Shown: positions 33,319-42,829, counted from the first letter of the stretch. The stretch is DNA of 64,000 nt from Acetobacteraceae bacterium (GCA_030041375.1 JASHOA010000045.1:1-64000), one strand, 5' to 3'. The notes: generated from the letters alone by a model not told the origin. Translations and numbers: made by a program.

Positions 33319-33869
33319 AGCGTGGCAACCTCTACAGTGAAGCCGATGCTGGCCAGTTCCAGCACACCAGTGGTGATTTCTTGCGGTTCCTCGGGCCACG
33401 CACCGTTGGCAGTCCGCCGCAGCAGTTCAGCGGTGATCCGATCGGCATGCAGAACAAGGATTTCCTGGACGCTCGGAATGGTGGTGTAGGTCCAGACATT
33501 TGACCAGGTTTCAGCCTGATGGTTGGCCGAGAGGATCTCTATGAGCAGCACGGGATCAGGGATGGTCAGCTGCGCGGGGAGAAAGGGCGAGCACGTCACT
33601 CCGATGTCGGCGATCCTGAGGTTGTGGGTGGCGAACAGACGAGGACGTACCGCAGGATTGGCCAAGACCTCGCAGTCGCTGCTGCGTTCCAGCAGGTGAT
33701 TGCCGATCATTGCGGCGAGTTCGGCATGCAGGAAGCCGTGGATGGTCGGGGCGATCGCCATGACTCGCGGCTCGCCGTCCACGAGCTCGTACCGCCGGCC
33801 ATCGCCTGGATCCCAGACGAGGAACTCCCGAAGCGTCATGCGGTCGGGGACTTTGGTGAGGGCGGACAT
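33291..33869 (-). CDS. Uma2-family (DUF820) putative nuclease, antisense in the secretion operon
   Basis: The 192-aa product shows the Uma2 layout: MTLREFLVWDPGDGRRYELV-D-G at the start, a middle FATHNLRIADIGVTCSPFLP, and LLIEILSANHQAETWSNVWT. The restriction-endonuclease-like core (E-L-x-x-G ... D-x-G/V ... E-x-L-S) appears intact. Uma2 proteins are abundant, PD-(D/E)XK-fold, and their function is unknown. It lies antisense between dotM and dotL and overlaps the dotM 3' end by 28 bases, suggesting a late insertion. Confidence 0.85.
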   Translation of the reverse strand: MSALTKVPDRMTLREFLVWDPGDGRRYELVDGEPRVMAIAPTIHGFLHAELAAMIGNHLLERSSDCEVLANPAVRPRLFATHNLRIADIGVTCSPFLPAQLTIPDPVLLIEILSANHQAETWSNVWTYTTIPSVQEILVLHADRITAELLRRTANGAWPEEPQEITTGVLELASIGFTVEVATLYERTGLSA

Positions 33870-34030
33870 GCCGGGCTTGTAGCACGAGCAGGTCGGCGGC
33901 GCAGGTGCTCGTCGTTGTCCTTCCTTGGTCCGTGTTGTTGGTTCACGACAATCGCCGGCGGTTTCGAGGATGCCGTTCGCATTTTGATCGGTAAGTCTCT
34001 GCCTCCGAGGTCAGGGCAGGAGTCGTCGCG

Positions 34031-34468
34031 ATGGGTTATATGAGCTTCGAGATCCCGGAGGGAGCGAACGTCCAGGTCATCGTGGGCAACGCGCCCGTTC
34101 TGGCGCTGCCGGACGAAACGATCGGCACTGATCAGCGGCGTGCATTTCGCCGTTCCGGCGGCGCTACGCTGAAGCTGCTGATGGCGCTCCTGCTGGTAGG
34201 CAGCGGCGTTCTCCTCGGATGGGTGGCCGGAGGGCATCACGGCGAGGCGACCGCCGCGTTGCCATCCGCCGGCCTTTCCTCGCCCCCGCCGGTCGCCCAG
34301 GCCTTCCCTGCTCACCCGCCTGCGGCGGCCGCGCCCGCGCGGTCATCGTCGGCGCAAGTGCCGCCGGCGTTTACTCAGCAGTTGCAGCAGGCTCCCACGC
34401 TCGTGCCTGCACCCGGCCAGCCGCCGGCCGGTGCTCCTCAGCGGAACGCATTCGGCCTCGAGAATTAA
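34031..34468 (+). CDS. Hypothetical single-span membrane protein before dotL
   Basis: The 145-aa product has a short cytoplasmic domain (FEIPEGANVQVIVGNAPVLA), one span near 50-70 (LKLLMALLLVGSGVLLGWVA), then a Pro/Ala/Gln-rich tail of ~75 residues. It stops three bases before the dotL ATG, so the pair is likely co-expressed. Candidates are a coupling-protein partner or a channel accessory; no family recognised. Confidence 0.6.
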   Translation: MGYMSFEIPEGANVQVIVGNAPVLALPDETIGTDQRRAFRRSGGATLKLLMALLLVGSGVLLGWVAGGHHGEATAALPSAGLSSPPPVAQAFPAHPPAAAAPARSSSAQVPPAFTQQLQQAPTLVPAPGQPPAGAPQRNAFGLEN

Positions 34469-34471
34469 GGG

Positions 34472-36823
34472 ATGCCGGTTGCTCGCCAGATCGTCGGGCC
34501 GCGGGAGCAGTTCGAGCGCACGGGCGCTCTGAGTCTGCGCGATATCCGGCCGGTCACGACGCAGCTTGGGGAGGCATTGCGCAGTTCCGCTTCCGGTCTG
34601 CTGCTCATGGTCCTGGCGACGGCGACGTACTTCGAGCCGGCGCTCGTCGACCTGACCGTGCCGGTCTCCGCTCTTTATGCGCTCTGGGTTCTCACCCGCA
34701 GGGTGCGGTTGCCAATCCGCCTGCCGCGCACCGCAGGCTGTCTCGACCGAAGCAATCCGACGCCCGGCAGCCGCAAGCCGAAGCGGGCCAACGGTACCTT
34801 TTTCATCGGCTGGAGCCTCTCCGGCCACGAGCTCTGGCTGACGGCTGAGGACACCAGGCAGCACATCGCGATTCCCGGCACCACCGGGGCCGGCAAGACG
34901 ACGGCGATCCTGAGCCTGCTTGCCAATACACTCGCGCAGGGCTCCGGGTTCGTGCTGGTGGACGGCAAGGCCGACCGCGACCTCTTCGGCAAGGTCCTGG
35001 CGCTCGCCCGCCGGTTCGGCCGCAATGACGACGTCCGGGTGCTCAACTTCATGGTGGCGAGCGGTGCCAAAGACAGCCACAGCTTCAATCCGTTCGCCAT
35101 CGGCAATGCCGATGCGATCCGCGAGCTCCTCGCCAGCCAGCTTGGCGACCAGGGGGTGAACGATCCGAACGGCGTCTTCAGGGAGCGGGCAGTGGCCCTG
35201 GTCGGCACGATCGCTCCGGTCCTCGTTTGGCTGCGCGACCGCAAGGGTGTCGCACTCAACATCGAGGTAATCCGCTTCTCGATCGAGCTCCGCTGGATCT
35301 GGAAGCTTGCGATGGAGAAGATCGTGCTCCTGCGCGACCCGGAGACCGGCAAGGAGCGGCAGGTTGATGTCGAGGGCGAAATCCCCGAGGACATCATCTG
35401 GCCGCTCAAGTCCTATCTCGGAGAACTGCCCGGGTTCGATCCGACGCTTCCCCTGGAGAAGCAGAGGGGTGATGAGCCTTCCAAGCAGCACGGGTACGCG
35501 CAGTTCTACTTCACGCCGACCTTCACCCAGCTTGCCGTGAGCCTCGGCCACATCTTCCGGCCTGAGTGCGGCGACATCGATATGCGCGACGTGGTCCTCA
35601 ACCGCCGCATCCTGGTCGTCAATCTTCCGGCCCTGGAAAACTCGGATGCCACCCTCGCGGCACTTGGCAAGCTGGTCGTCGCCTCCTTGCGCGGGATGAT
35701 GGCGCAGCTCCTCGGCGCTTCTCTGGAGGGCGACGACACCGGGAAGGACAAGCCCGGAATGGGTCCCTCACCGTTTGCCGTCGTTCTCGATGAGGTTGCC
35801 TACTACGCGACCAGCGGTATGGACCGGATGCTGGCAATGGGACGGGGGCTCAACATCTGCTTCATTCTTGGCTTTCAGGAGGTCTCCGGCATCTGGGCAC
35901 GTCTCGGCGAGAAGACGGCCTCTTTGCTCGGCAATGCCAACCTGACGATCGCCATGCGCCAGCAGGATTCCGGGCGTACGCGCGAGTGGATCGAGAAGAC
36001 CGCCGGCCAGACCTATGTCACGCAAGCAACCTCCTATCAGGGAGCGAACGACGGCGCTTATCGCGAGGCACGGCACGCCGAGGTGCGCTCGGTTCCCCGG
36101 GTGGACTGGAAGGATCTCACGTCCCTGATCGAGGGCGAGGCGATCGTGCTGTTCGGCGGCCGGCGGATCTATGCACGCGTGTTCCACGCGGAGATCGATG
36201 ACGCCGGACCGAAGCGGCTCGGCCGCACACTGATGTTGCGGGCCCCCGATGGCTCCGAGATCCGGAAACGCCACCAGCGTATCGGAGAAATCGCGGGGGT
36301 GATCGAGTCCGGCGCTCTGATAAGGGCTGATGCGAGGGCAGAAACGTCGCCGGTGCTCGGTGCCTTGGTTGACGGCTTCACCGCTGCGGCCGGGACAGGT
36401 GCGGGCGCGGCTGAGTGCGCTCGAGCCGCGCTCGACGCGGTCGGGCAGGTACCGGAAGAGAAGCTGCCGCCACGCCCGCGCCCGGTTGCGGATGGAAGGC
36501 CGGTGACGGCGGTCACGCCGATGCTGGCGGCTGCCAGTGTCGCACCGATTCCCGGGCCGGATACGGTGCGGCAGCCGGAGCAGCCGATCGACCCTGATCT
36601 TATTCGAGAGCTGATTGCGATCGAGGCATTGGCCGCTACCTCGGCGGTCGAAGCAGCGCGGCTGGCGACGTTGGCCGTGGCCGAGCGAGACGAGGCCTCT
36701 GCCCGTACCGCCAAACTCGAGCCGCCGGCGATGACCGCCGATGTCTTCGTGCGTCGGTTGGGCAGTGTGCTTGGCCAGTTGATGGCGTTGCGGGAGCGTC
36801 TGGTGGCAGCGAAGGCGGCATGA
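34472..36823 (+). CDS. dotL: DotL/IcmO (TrbC), type IV coupling protein ATPase
   Basis: The 783-aa product has N-terminal membrane segments (~40-75, LLMVLATATYFEPALVDLTV). The Walker A G-T-T-G-A-G-K-T-T is at residues 136-144, and FVLVDGKADRDLFGKVLALA follows. Walker B is PSPFAVVLDEVAYYATSGMD (~residues 430-450), and a conserved NLTIAMRQQDSGRTREWIEK comes later. The C-terminal ~180 residues are Ala-rich and helical, the usual adaptor-binding tail. DotL selects the relaxase-DNA substrate. It overlaps the next frame by four bases. Confidence 0.93.
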   Translation: MPVARQIVGPREQFERTGALSLRDIRPVTTQLGEALRSSASGLLLMVLATATYFEPALVDLTVPVSALYALWVLTRRVRLPIRLPRTAGCLDRSNPTPGSRKPKRANGTFFIGWSLSGHELWLTAEDTRQHIAIPGTTGAGKTTAILSLLANTLAQGSGFVLVDGKADRDLFGKVLALARRFGRNDDVRVLNFMVASGAKDSHSFNPFAIGNADAIRELLASQLGDQGVNDPNGVFRERAVALVGTIAPVLVWLRDRKGVALNIEVIRFSIELRWIWKLAMEKIVLLRDPETGKERQVDVEGEIPEDIIWPLKSYLGELPGFDPTLPLEKQRGDEPSKQHGYAQFYFTPTFTQLAVSLGHIFRPECGDIDMRDVVLNRRILVVNLPALENSDATLAALGKLVVASLRGMMAQLLGASLEGDDTGKDKPGMGPSPFAVVLDEVAYYATSGMDRMLAMGRGLNICFILGFQEVSGIWARLGEKTASLLGNANLTIAMRQQDSGRTREWIEKTAGQTYVTQATSYQGANDGAYREARHAEVRSVPRVDWKDLTSLIEGEAIVLFGGRRIYARVFHAEIDDAGPKRLGRTLMLRAPDGSEIRKRHQRIGEIAGVIESGALIRADARAETSPVLGALVDGFTAAAGTGAGAAECARAALDAVGQVPEEKLPPRPRPVADGRPVTAVTPMLAAASVAPIPGPDTVRQPEQPIDPDLIRELIAIEALAATSAVEAARLATLAVAERDEASARTAKLEPPAMTADVFVRRLGSVLGQLMALRERLVAAKAA

Positions 36824-36933
36824 ATGCCATGGAATGGGTTGCTGCAGCGAAGCGGCGGCAGGATGGCAAGAACGCGCGCCAGGTAGCGCGGCGTTGTGGT
36901 TCTCGCGCAATTCCGAGGATTGGGTTTGCTTCC

Positions 36934-37593
36934 ATGATAACTGGACGGTTTGGCCTGGTGCCTGCATTGCTTGGCATTGCGATCGCGCCGGCGACAGCAA
37001 TCGCGCAGCCTGTCAATCTGCTCGCGCCCATAGCCGGAGCACCGGCGCCGGCCTCATTGCCAATGATTCCGGTAGCGCAATCGCCACAGAGCTATCTTAT
37101 GGCGGCCAGGTCGGCACTCGAGACCGGCCGTTACGCGGTTGCGAAGCAGGCGCTCGAGCAGGCTGAGACCCGTCTCTTGAATTTTCAGTCCGGTGCACGG
37201 CCGGGAACCGCACCTGGGGCGGAGCTGGCAATCCTCGACATCCAGAGGGCGCGGCAGGCACTTGCGCGGCGCGATTCACAACAGGCGACGGAGGCGATCA
37301 ACGAGGCCGAGAGCGCGCTGAGTGCTGCAGTTCCAGTTGCAACGGCCCATCAGGCGGTCTCCCCCCTTCCGGAGGCCCGATCCGGCGGTCCCGCTGCACC
37401 CGGAGCGCCCTCGGTGACATACGCACTGGTGCCAGGGCATTGGCAGTTGCAGGGTGCGACGGCAGTGTGGATTCCGCCGGAGACGACGCTGCGCCGGGTG
37501 GAAAGCCGGCCGTTCATCGAGGGGCACTATGTGTGGCGCGGCGGAGCGTGGGTCTGGGTTGGGTCGCACTACGCCAGCTCGGGCGGAGAATAG
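36934..37593 (+). CDS. Exported protein with YxWxGGxWVW motif
   Basis: The ATG at 36934 starts a clean signal peptide (MITGRFGLVPALLGIAIAPA); an upstream ATG at 36820 overlaps the dotL stop and is the alternative start. The mature protein has a helical repeat-like segment (SYLMAARSALETGRYAVAKQ; AREL-type helices follow) and ends with a beta motif H-Y-V-W-R-G-G-A-W-V-W. That tail is the YXWXGG-type repeat of envelope proteins of unknown function. It is probably periplasmic. Confidence 0.65.
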   Translation: MITGRFGLVPALLGIAIAPATAIAQPVNLLAPIAGAPAPASLPMIPVAQSPQSYLMAARSALETGRYAVAKQALEQAETRLLNFQSGARPGTAPGAELAILDIQRARQALARRDSQQATEAINEAESALSAAVPVATAHQAVSPLPEARSGGPAAPGAPSVTYALVPGHWQLQGATAVWIPPETTLRRVESRPFIEGHYVWRGGAWVWVGSHYASSGGE

Positions 37594-37597
37594 GCGG

Positions 37598-38194
37598 ATG
37601 AGAACACGCTTTGATCCCCGGCTTCGTGTTCCCGATAGCGCCATGTTTGACGTCGAGCTTGCCGCGGCCGGTCCGTTGGAACGAGTGACGGTATTCATGA
37701 CCGAGCGCTACAATTTTCTGCTCGCCGCCGAGATTGTCGGAGAGGAGATCCTGATCCGTGCCGCGACCGGCGATGAGGTGAGCGAGTCCCTGGCGAGCGG
37801 CGCCGTTGAGGATGAGGAGAATCTGGACTGGCCCGGCGATCCAGCAGAGTCCACGGGACACCGGATCGAGTGGCAGGAAGCCGCGAACGGCGAGCCTGCG
37901 ATCGAAGAGGCTTGCCGCCTGTGGTCGGGCGAGATTCTGTTCCCCTCGGGACGCGGTGTGGCGGGTCCGTTCTACGTTCACGAACAGGCCGCCCGTGGCT
38001 GGGCCTTCTCCGAAGCCTTGAGGCTGCCGGGGAGCGAAGTGTTCGAGGCCCAGGTTGTGCCATACGCGTGCGCCAAAAGCTTCGCCCAGGCACTCCTCCG
38101 CGGGGGCAACGGCGAGTATCGGCGCCTCAACCGGTTCTGGACGCCTCCCATTCGCCCTTGGGGCCAACCGGAGGTCATTCCGGCTCCGGGCTGA
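37598..38194 (+). CDS. Hypothetical protein (198 aa)
   Basis: The ATG at 37598 follows the previous stop by four bases with GGCGG upstream. The product is acidic and without export signals (MFDVELAAAGPLERVTVFMT; YNFLLAAEIVGEEILIRAAT; GPFYVHEQAARGWAFSEALR). It is compact and globular-looking. It shares the operon with the exported motif protein and the DUF4188 gene downstream. No family recognised. Confidence 0.55.
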   Translation: MRTRFDPRLRVPDSAMFDVELAAAGPLERVTVFMTERYNFLLAAEIVGEEILIRAATGDEVSESLASGAVEDEENLDWPGDPAESTGHRIEWQEAANGEPAIEEACRLWSGEILFPSGRGVAGPFYVHEQAARGWAFSEALRLPGSEVFEAQVVPYACAKSFAQALLRGGNGEYRRLNRFWTPPIRPWGQPEVIPAPG

Positions 38195-38245
38195 CGGCCG
38201 CTTTCGGATCTTCCGGGGCGCAACCGCGAGCCGTATCTCTGCATC

Positions 38246-38803
38246 ATGACGGGTGGGGCGCCGATGAGGGAGGAAGGGGTGAGGAAGAGGTCTTCCCGGC
38301 CATTGCGACAGACCGTGGATCTTTCGGGTTACCCGGACCTGGTCGTGATCTATCTCGGCATGCGCGCGAACTCCCTGAGGGGGCTTGGCACGGTGCTGAG
38401 ATTCGGCCCCAGGATTTCCGCCTCGGTCAGGGCCAGGCCGGACGGCCTGCTTGTGCACGAAACTCTCTTTTACTCCCTGTTCCCTCTGCACGCCGGCATC
38501 CGGCAATATTGGCGGGACTTCGATGCTCTCGAGCTCTGGGCGCGAACCTTACCCCATCAGCGCTGGTGGAAGGCGTTCCTTGCCGACCGCGGCGGCACGA
38601 GCTTCTGGCACGAGACGTATTTCATGCGTGGCGGGATGGAAGCGGTATACATCGACATGTGGCAGCCCAAGGGCCTTTTGCGTGTCGGACCTGTCCAGGA
38701 GGCGCGCGGTTCCCTCTTCAGCGCCCGCCGGCGCCTGAGGCTCGAAGGAGCAGAGACAACCGGGCCAGCCGTGGACGAAGAAGCGTTGTACCTGGGGAAG
38801 TAG
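38246..38803 (+). CDS. DUF4188-like protein (putative monooxygenase-type dimeric barrel)
   Basis: The 185-aa product has VDLSGYPDLVVIYLGMRANS, then GLGTVLRFGPRISASVRARP, an aromatic middle (DFDALELWARTLPHQRWWKA) and FWHETYFMRGGMEAVYIDMW. The V-V-x-x-x-G-M-R-x-N start and the F-W-H-E-T-Y segment are typical of DUF4188 proteins, which have an antibiotic-monooxygenase-like fold. The role on this element is unclear. Confidence 0.55.
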   Translation: MTGGAPMREEGVRKRSSRPLRQTVDLSGYPDLVVIYLGMRANSLRGLGTVLRFGPRISASVRARPDGLLVHETLFYSLFPLHAGIRQYWRDFDALELWARTLPHQRWWKAFLADRGGTSFWHETYFMRGGMEAVYIDMWQPKGLLRVGPVQEARGSLFSARRRLRLEGAETTGPAVDEEALYLGK

Positions 38804-38983
38804 TTCGCCCGGCAGGGGGCAATCGGGTGCCGCGGTGGCAACCGTGTAGAGTGCCATCCGATGCAGAGGCCTCGTGGAATGCCAAGCCGATTGCGGCGGG
38901 GGCCGAATCGGAGGGTTGCGACTCATCCGGCAATCGCTATGGTGGGCGCGGTTCGAAGAGTGTATCCGGATCAGGAACGAATC

Positions 38984-39322
38984 ATGCCAGAGGCCGTTGC
39001 GAAGGCGCGCGGGACCGGAAACAAGCCAGGCAAGCCGGTTGCCCCGGTGACCGTTACCTTGAAGCACGTCGCCGCCGAACTGGCGGAGAAGCACGAGCTC
39101 ACGAAAAGGGATGCTGAAGCGATCCTCGGCGATCTGGTCGTACTGACGACGCGCCACCCCAAGAAAGGCGCCCGCCTGCGGCTGAACGGCCTCGGCATCC
39201 TGCAGGTTCGCCATCGCGCTCAGCGCAAGGGACGCAACCCTGCCACCGGAGAAGCCATCAAGATCAAGGCGAGCAAGAAGATCGCTTTCCGCCCCGCGAA
39301 GGAACTGAAAGACTCGATCTGA
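38984..39322 (+). CDS. HU/IHF-family DNA-bending protein
   Basis: The ATG at 38984 with AGGAACGA upstream gives 112 aa; earlier starts only add shadow sequence. After a ~25-residue basic extension, the HU fold runs through VAAELAEKHELTKRDAEAIL, RLRLNGLGILQVRHRAQRKG and the DNA-binding arm R-N-P-A-T-G-E-A-I-K-I. The end KKIAFRPAKELKDSI is canonical. A plasmid HU may shape oriT, replication or nucleoid structure. It closes the plus-strand block. Confidence 0.88.
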   Translation: MPEAVAKARGTGNKPGKPVAPVTVTLKHVAAELAEKHELTKRDAEAILGDLVVLTTRHPKKGARLRLNGLGILQVRHRAQRKGRNPATGEAIKIKASKKIAFRPAKELKDSI

Positions 39323-39411
39323 TCGCAGGCCGACGCCGCGGACTGCTGCGGGCGCCTGGGGAATCGACCCGGGCGAATGTGCTCCTGCCGTTCGGCGGCG
39401 CCCTTCCTCTT

Positions 39412-39840
39412 TCAGTCCTCGCCGAGAAGATCGTCCAGGCTCACAGGGCATGTGGGGGGCAGGGGCAACGGCGCCTGACCGGCCAGGCTTTCCGGCAGAG
39501 CCCGCAGCGCCTCGGCATAAAGGCGGGCCAGGTCGATGCGCTGGCGCATCGACGGCGAGAAGTGGTCGCGGGCCCGGGCGCGGAGTAGCTGCGCATCGGC
39601 TCGCCAGCTCGGCGCCTCGCGCTCCAGCGGCCACGCTTCGGCCTTCATCATGTGAACCAGCGCCTGCCGCAGCAGCGATTTGGTGGCCGCCAGGTCGCTC
39701 CGCCCCACGCTTTCGATCTCCTCGGCAATGTTCGGCCAATCGAGGTCGGCGCTGTTTACCAGCTCGCCGGCAGCGATCCGCCGGAGCAATGCCCCCTGGC
39801 GCTCGCTCCAGATCAGGATGTCCGTGTCACACTCGCTCAT
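39412..39840 (-). CDS. DUF29-family protein
   Basis: The ATG at 39840 gives 142 aa. The sequence DTDILIWSERQGALLRRIAA ... DLDWPNIAEEIESVGRSDLA ... LVHMMKAEAWPLE has the hallmarks of DUF29 (Y/W-x-Q ... D-W-x-x-I-x-E-E-I-E-x-x-G-R). Members are helical, common in Alphaproteobacteria and cyanobacteria, and of unknown function. It is convergent with the HU gene. Confidence 0.85.
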   Translation of the reverse strand: MSECDTDILIWSERQGALLRRIAAGELVNSADLDWPNIAEEIESVGRSDLAATKSLLRQALVHMMKAEAWPLEREAPSWRADAQLLRARARDHFSPSMRQRIDLARLYAEALRALPESLAGQAPLPLPPTCPVSLDDLLGED

Positions 39841-40365
39841 ACCGCGCCTCCGCAGCACGTATAGCACAGGCGCCGGGCTCGAATGTGGCGCCACCAGGCT
39901 CGATGTCCCCTCAGCGGCCGAGGGCAGTGCCTGAGCTGGAATTCCCGCTTCCGACCCGAAGCGGGCCTTCCAACCGGTCGGGACGAACGTCCGCTGTTGG
40001 CCGAGAGCGGAATGGCGACTTTGAGCGTGACGAACGAGAAAAGCGGTCATCCGCTAGACTGGCTATCCCATACCCATTCCTGTTCCTTTCGAAAACCTGA
40101 ATTGCGTACGCTATGGTGCAAATTGACTCAACCCAGACCCAATAGAGATTCTACGGCAATGAGCGACTTGATTGGTATTCAACCAGCAGTCGATACGGCG
40201 CTGTCAGGGGAACACTGCAGCCAAATCCAGATGCGCCGCCGTGGCAATTTCCAGTTCACGCTCCAATTTCGAATCGCGCGACAACATCCGCTATCTCATG
40301 CGAGCAACCAGACTAATAAAGGAGGCCTCGTTTGTCCTCTCGCCTTTTTGATGCCCGTTCCAACC
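39841..40365. other. Intergenic stretch, lower GC than neighbours
   Basis: This 525-base stretch lies between the DUF29 start and the stop of the DUF4209-like gene. Composition falls towards that of the latter gene, marking the edge of differently sourced DNA. Plus-strand frames exist but have no RBS or family features. No clear terminator was found. Confidence 0.45.
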
Positions 40366-42273
40366 TCAACTCGGGTTCTCCTTGGCGGAGGGACCACTCA
40401 GATCTGGTTCGTCGGAAACAGATTCATGTGGCGTCAGTGCCTCCCGCTGAGCGGCTATAAGGTCGTCGAGCACAAGCTTCAAACACCACCACCAAGCGTA
40501 AACCACATAGTGTGACCCCATCTCGCCAGATTCTAGAAGACCGTGAACAACCGTGTTTCGCAAGTTCGGCCCAAACGGGTCGGCAAAAATCGCACGAAGA
40601 TCGAAGGTGAGATCCTCGCCAAAAATCTCAGCGACCTTCTCTTTCTCAAGGAGGGCGCTAAGCCCGACCTCCGTTTCAACTCCTTCAGAGTCAAGGGTTG
40701 TGGTCTTGACGTTGTGAAGCTTCAATTGCCAGCGCACCATGTGTTCGACCTGAGGGACAAGCAAATGGATCGCGGTGATGAAGTCTAACTCGAAGCCTGC
40801 GAATAGTCCCTTCCCGACCAACAGAGCACGGCCGGGCGGCACAATCGGCGAGTTCTGGGCAATTGCGACAAATTCTGCTTCGGTAAACCGATGCTCCTGC
40901 AACAGGACCTGCAACCCAGGCAAGATACAGGCCTGGACAACAATACCGGACAGCATCCCGAGCTGCCCTATCGTCTCCGCTCGAATGGCCCGCTTTGACT
41001 CCGGGCTTTCCTCCGAGCCTGGGTCCATCCCTGGCCTTCTCGCGACCACTCTTCCATCACGGGAAATCATTGTCGCCGCGATGAGGGACTGCAAAGGGTG
41101 TCGTCGCATCGAGTCAAGCGCCTGCCGCTGAAGTTTCGCGACTTGCGTGCCCGGGAAGACATGAGCGAACAATACCAGGGCCTCAGGTCGAACCTTGCCG
41201 GTGACCGCCCTTTGGATTCGAGCTATTTCATCGGCAAGATCCACGGGAGACGTGATGAGCTTCATCTCCGTTATGGCCTTCTTGGCCGCTTCGTTCATCT
41301 GCCGATGCAATTTGGCAATACACTCGTCAACTCCAAACGGTTGGCGAAACTTGTTGGGGACGCGCCGGTATGCGTGAATGGCGCGCTCTAGAGATGCCGC
41401 GCCAGCCATATGACTTGGGTTTTCACCAGCCATCTGAGCCATGGCTTCCTTGGCCCAAGTCTCGGCACTCGCGGTCAGCATAGCCGCTGTCTTTTGTGCG
41501 TCGTGTACGGTAGTGAACCATTGGGCTGCGGCATCAAAATATGTACGCGCCTTGTCGATATCGCCTGCTTCGTTGAATGCAGATGCCAATTGTTCAAGTT
41601 TGAAAGCGATCTCTGTGGACGCGTTCCGCTTTATCCTCGTGTTATCGAGTGTTTCGGCAAACCACGCTGCCAAGAATCCGTCACATGGACGTGCTGCCCG
41701 AAGTGCCGCGAGTATCTCCGCTTCCAGCTCGTTTAGGCGGTTACCTGCTCCTTTTCCTAATTGGCGTGACAGTTGCAAGGCTCGTTGCCAACACGTCCGA
41801 CCATCGCGAAGCCACGCCTTTTGGTCCAGAGGGATCTGCCTATAAGCGTCAATAGCCAGAAGAGCGAACCTCGGCGTCCGTGGTTCCTTGATGAGCCAGA
41901 CAAGATCAGCTAACCTGGCTCGGAGTAAGACATCGTCAATTTCGTCAACGATCTGAGCAAAGAATTCGGCTTGATCATTAGTAAAGTCATTCGGTATTGG
42001 ACTTCGACCGTTCCCGACAACGAAGTATGGTCTGTACGGCTCGTTGCTGCTCCTGGGCACGAGCCTCATTGAGCATGCGTCCGCAAGCAGCCAGAGAGAT
42101 TTACCTTCTCGTGTGCGTCCGTCCTTAATCGCCCGCTGAGCATTTGCAGAGAGGGCTTGCCACATGCCTACATAGGTTCGCTGCGAATCATGCGCGATCG
42201 CCTCATTCCAGCCTGAGCGACGAAGGTCCTGAGGTCCTATGAGAATATCTTCGGGGAACCGCTCGTCTGCCAT
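40366..42273 (-). CDS. DUF4209-like protein with a HEPN-type RxxxxH motif
   Basis: The 635-aa cytoplasmic protein is largely helical, with a repeat-like middle (~150-330, AFNEAGDIDKARTYFDAAAQ). The C-terminal region resembles DUF4209: FVAIAQNSPIVPPGRALLVG, then LVPQVEHMVRWQLKLHNVKT, and DLRAIFADPFGPNLRNTVVH. The last gives R572-N-x-x-x-H577, matching the R-x4-6-H motif of HEPN RNases. Its base composition is less GC-rich than the neighbours and it stands alone next to an IS element, so it is likely cargo. A defence role is inference; DUF4209 has no proven function that I can cite. Confidence 0.6.
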   Translation of the reverse strand: MADERFPEDILIGPQDLRRSGWNEAIAHDSQRTYVGMWQALSANAQRAIKDGRTREGKSLWLLADACSMRLVPRSSNEPYRPYFVVGNGRSPIPNDFTNDQAEFFAQIVDEIDDVLLRARLADLVWLIKEPRTPRFALLAIDAYRQIPLDQKAWLRDGRTCWQRALQLSRQLGKGAGNRLNELEAEILAALRAARPCDGFLAAWFAETLDNTRIKRNASTEIAFKLEQLASAFNEAGDIDKARTYFDAAAQWFTTVHDAQKTAAMLTASAETWAKEAMAQMAGENPSHMAGAASLERAIHAYRRVPNKFRQPFGVDECIAKLHRQMNEAAKKAITEMKLITSPVDLADEIARIQRAVTGKVRPEALVLFAHVFPGTQVAKLQRQALDSMRRHPLQSLIAATMISRDGRVVARRPGMDPGSEESPESKRAIRAETIGQLGMLSGIVVQACILPGLQVLLQEHRFTEAEFVAIAQNSPIVPPGRALLVGKGLFAGFELDFITAIHLLVPQVEHMVRWQLKLHNVKTTTLDSEGVETEVGLSALLEKEKVAEIFGEDLTFDLRAIFADPFGPNLRNTVVHGLLESGEMGSHYVVYAWWWCLKLVLDDLIAAQREALTPHESVSDEPDLSGPSAKENPS

Positions 42274-42573
42274 CTAGCTACCTCTACTCCGCGCAATGTC
42301 CTGACGTCAGCAGCCGGTGTTCACCGTGGTTCTTAGCGCTGTGCCGATCTCCAATGCGGCTCAGTTCGGGGACAGCTTATAGCACCGTTTGCTCATTCTG
42401 ATCGAGGAAGGGCGCGGCTGTGCACCCTCCGCCACCGAAACACCCACGCAGGCACGATGTCTGCTTCTGAGGCTATAGGCTCCGGTTCGGAGGGACCGCT
42501 ACGGGGCGCAGAGCGGACCTTCATGTGGCTAGCCCTTTACTTCGGCTTTCCACCCACAGCGGAAATTCAACGT

Positions 42574-42585
42574 ATGGCCCGCCCC
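42574..42585 (+). repeat. Sub-terminal inverted repeat of the IS, copy beyond the gene's 3' end
   Basis: ATGGCCCGCCCC; its exact reverse complement is at 43922-43933. The two copies flank the recombinase gene at unequal distances. Confidence 0.7.
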
Positions 42586-42829
42586 GTCTGCAAGTGATTT
42601 CAAAATGAGCCTTGAACAGTCTGCTGCAACGTATCCGGCATCGGAGCGGGCTCCCTGCCAAGATGGAGATCCGTGCGTTTTGGCCCTCATAAACCGAACG
42701 ACCTCGAAGGCCATTGAATGTCACAGGGTTCCAAAGCGCCGATCGACTGTCAGGCCATCTTTTCACCACCACCCGCAGACATCGTCGGCCTATCAGCGGC
42801 TTATTTTCGCTGTCGGCCTGTCTCTTCCG
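42586..42829 (-). ncRNA. Candidate bridge RNA region of the IS
   Basis: This is the noncoding interval between the recombinase stop and the sub-terminal repeat. IS110-family elements encode a structured guide RNA in a noncoding end, and in the IS1111 subgroup it lies on the 3' side of the gene. I can place the region but have not traced the two loops by eye. Confidence 0.35.

Noticed and set aside
40122-40515. Plus-strand frame starting MSDLIGIQPAVDTAL
   Set aside because: It runs into the DUF4209-like gene on the other strand and has no family features or clear ribosome binding site.
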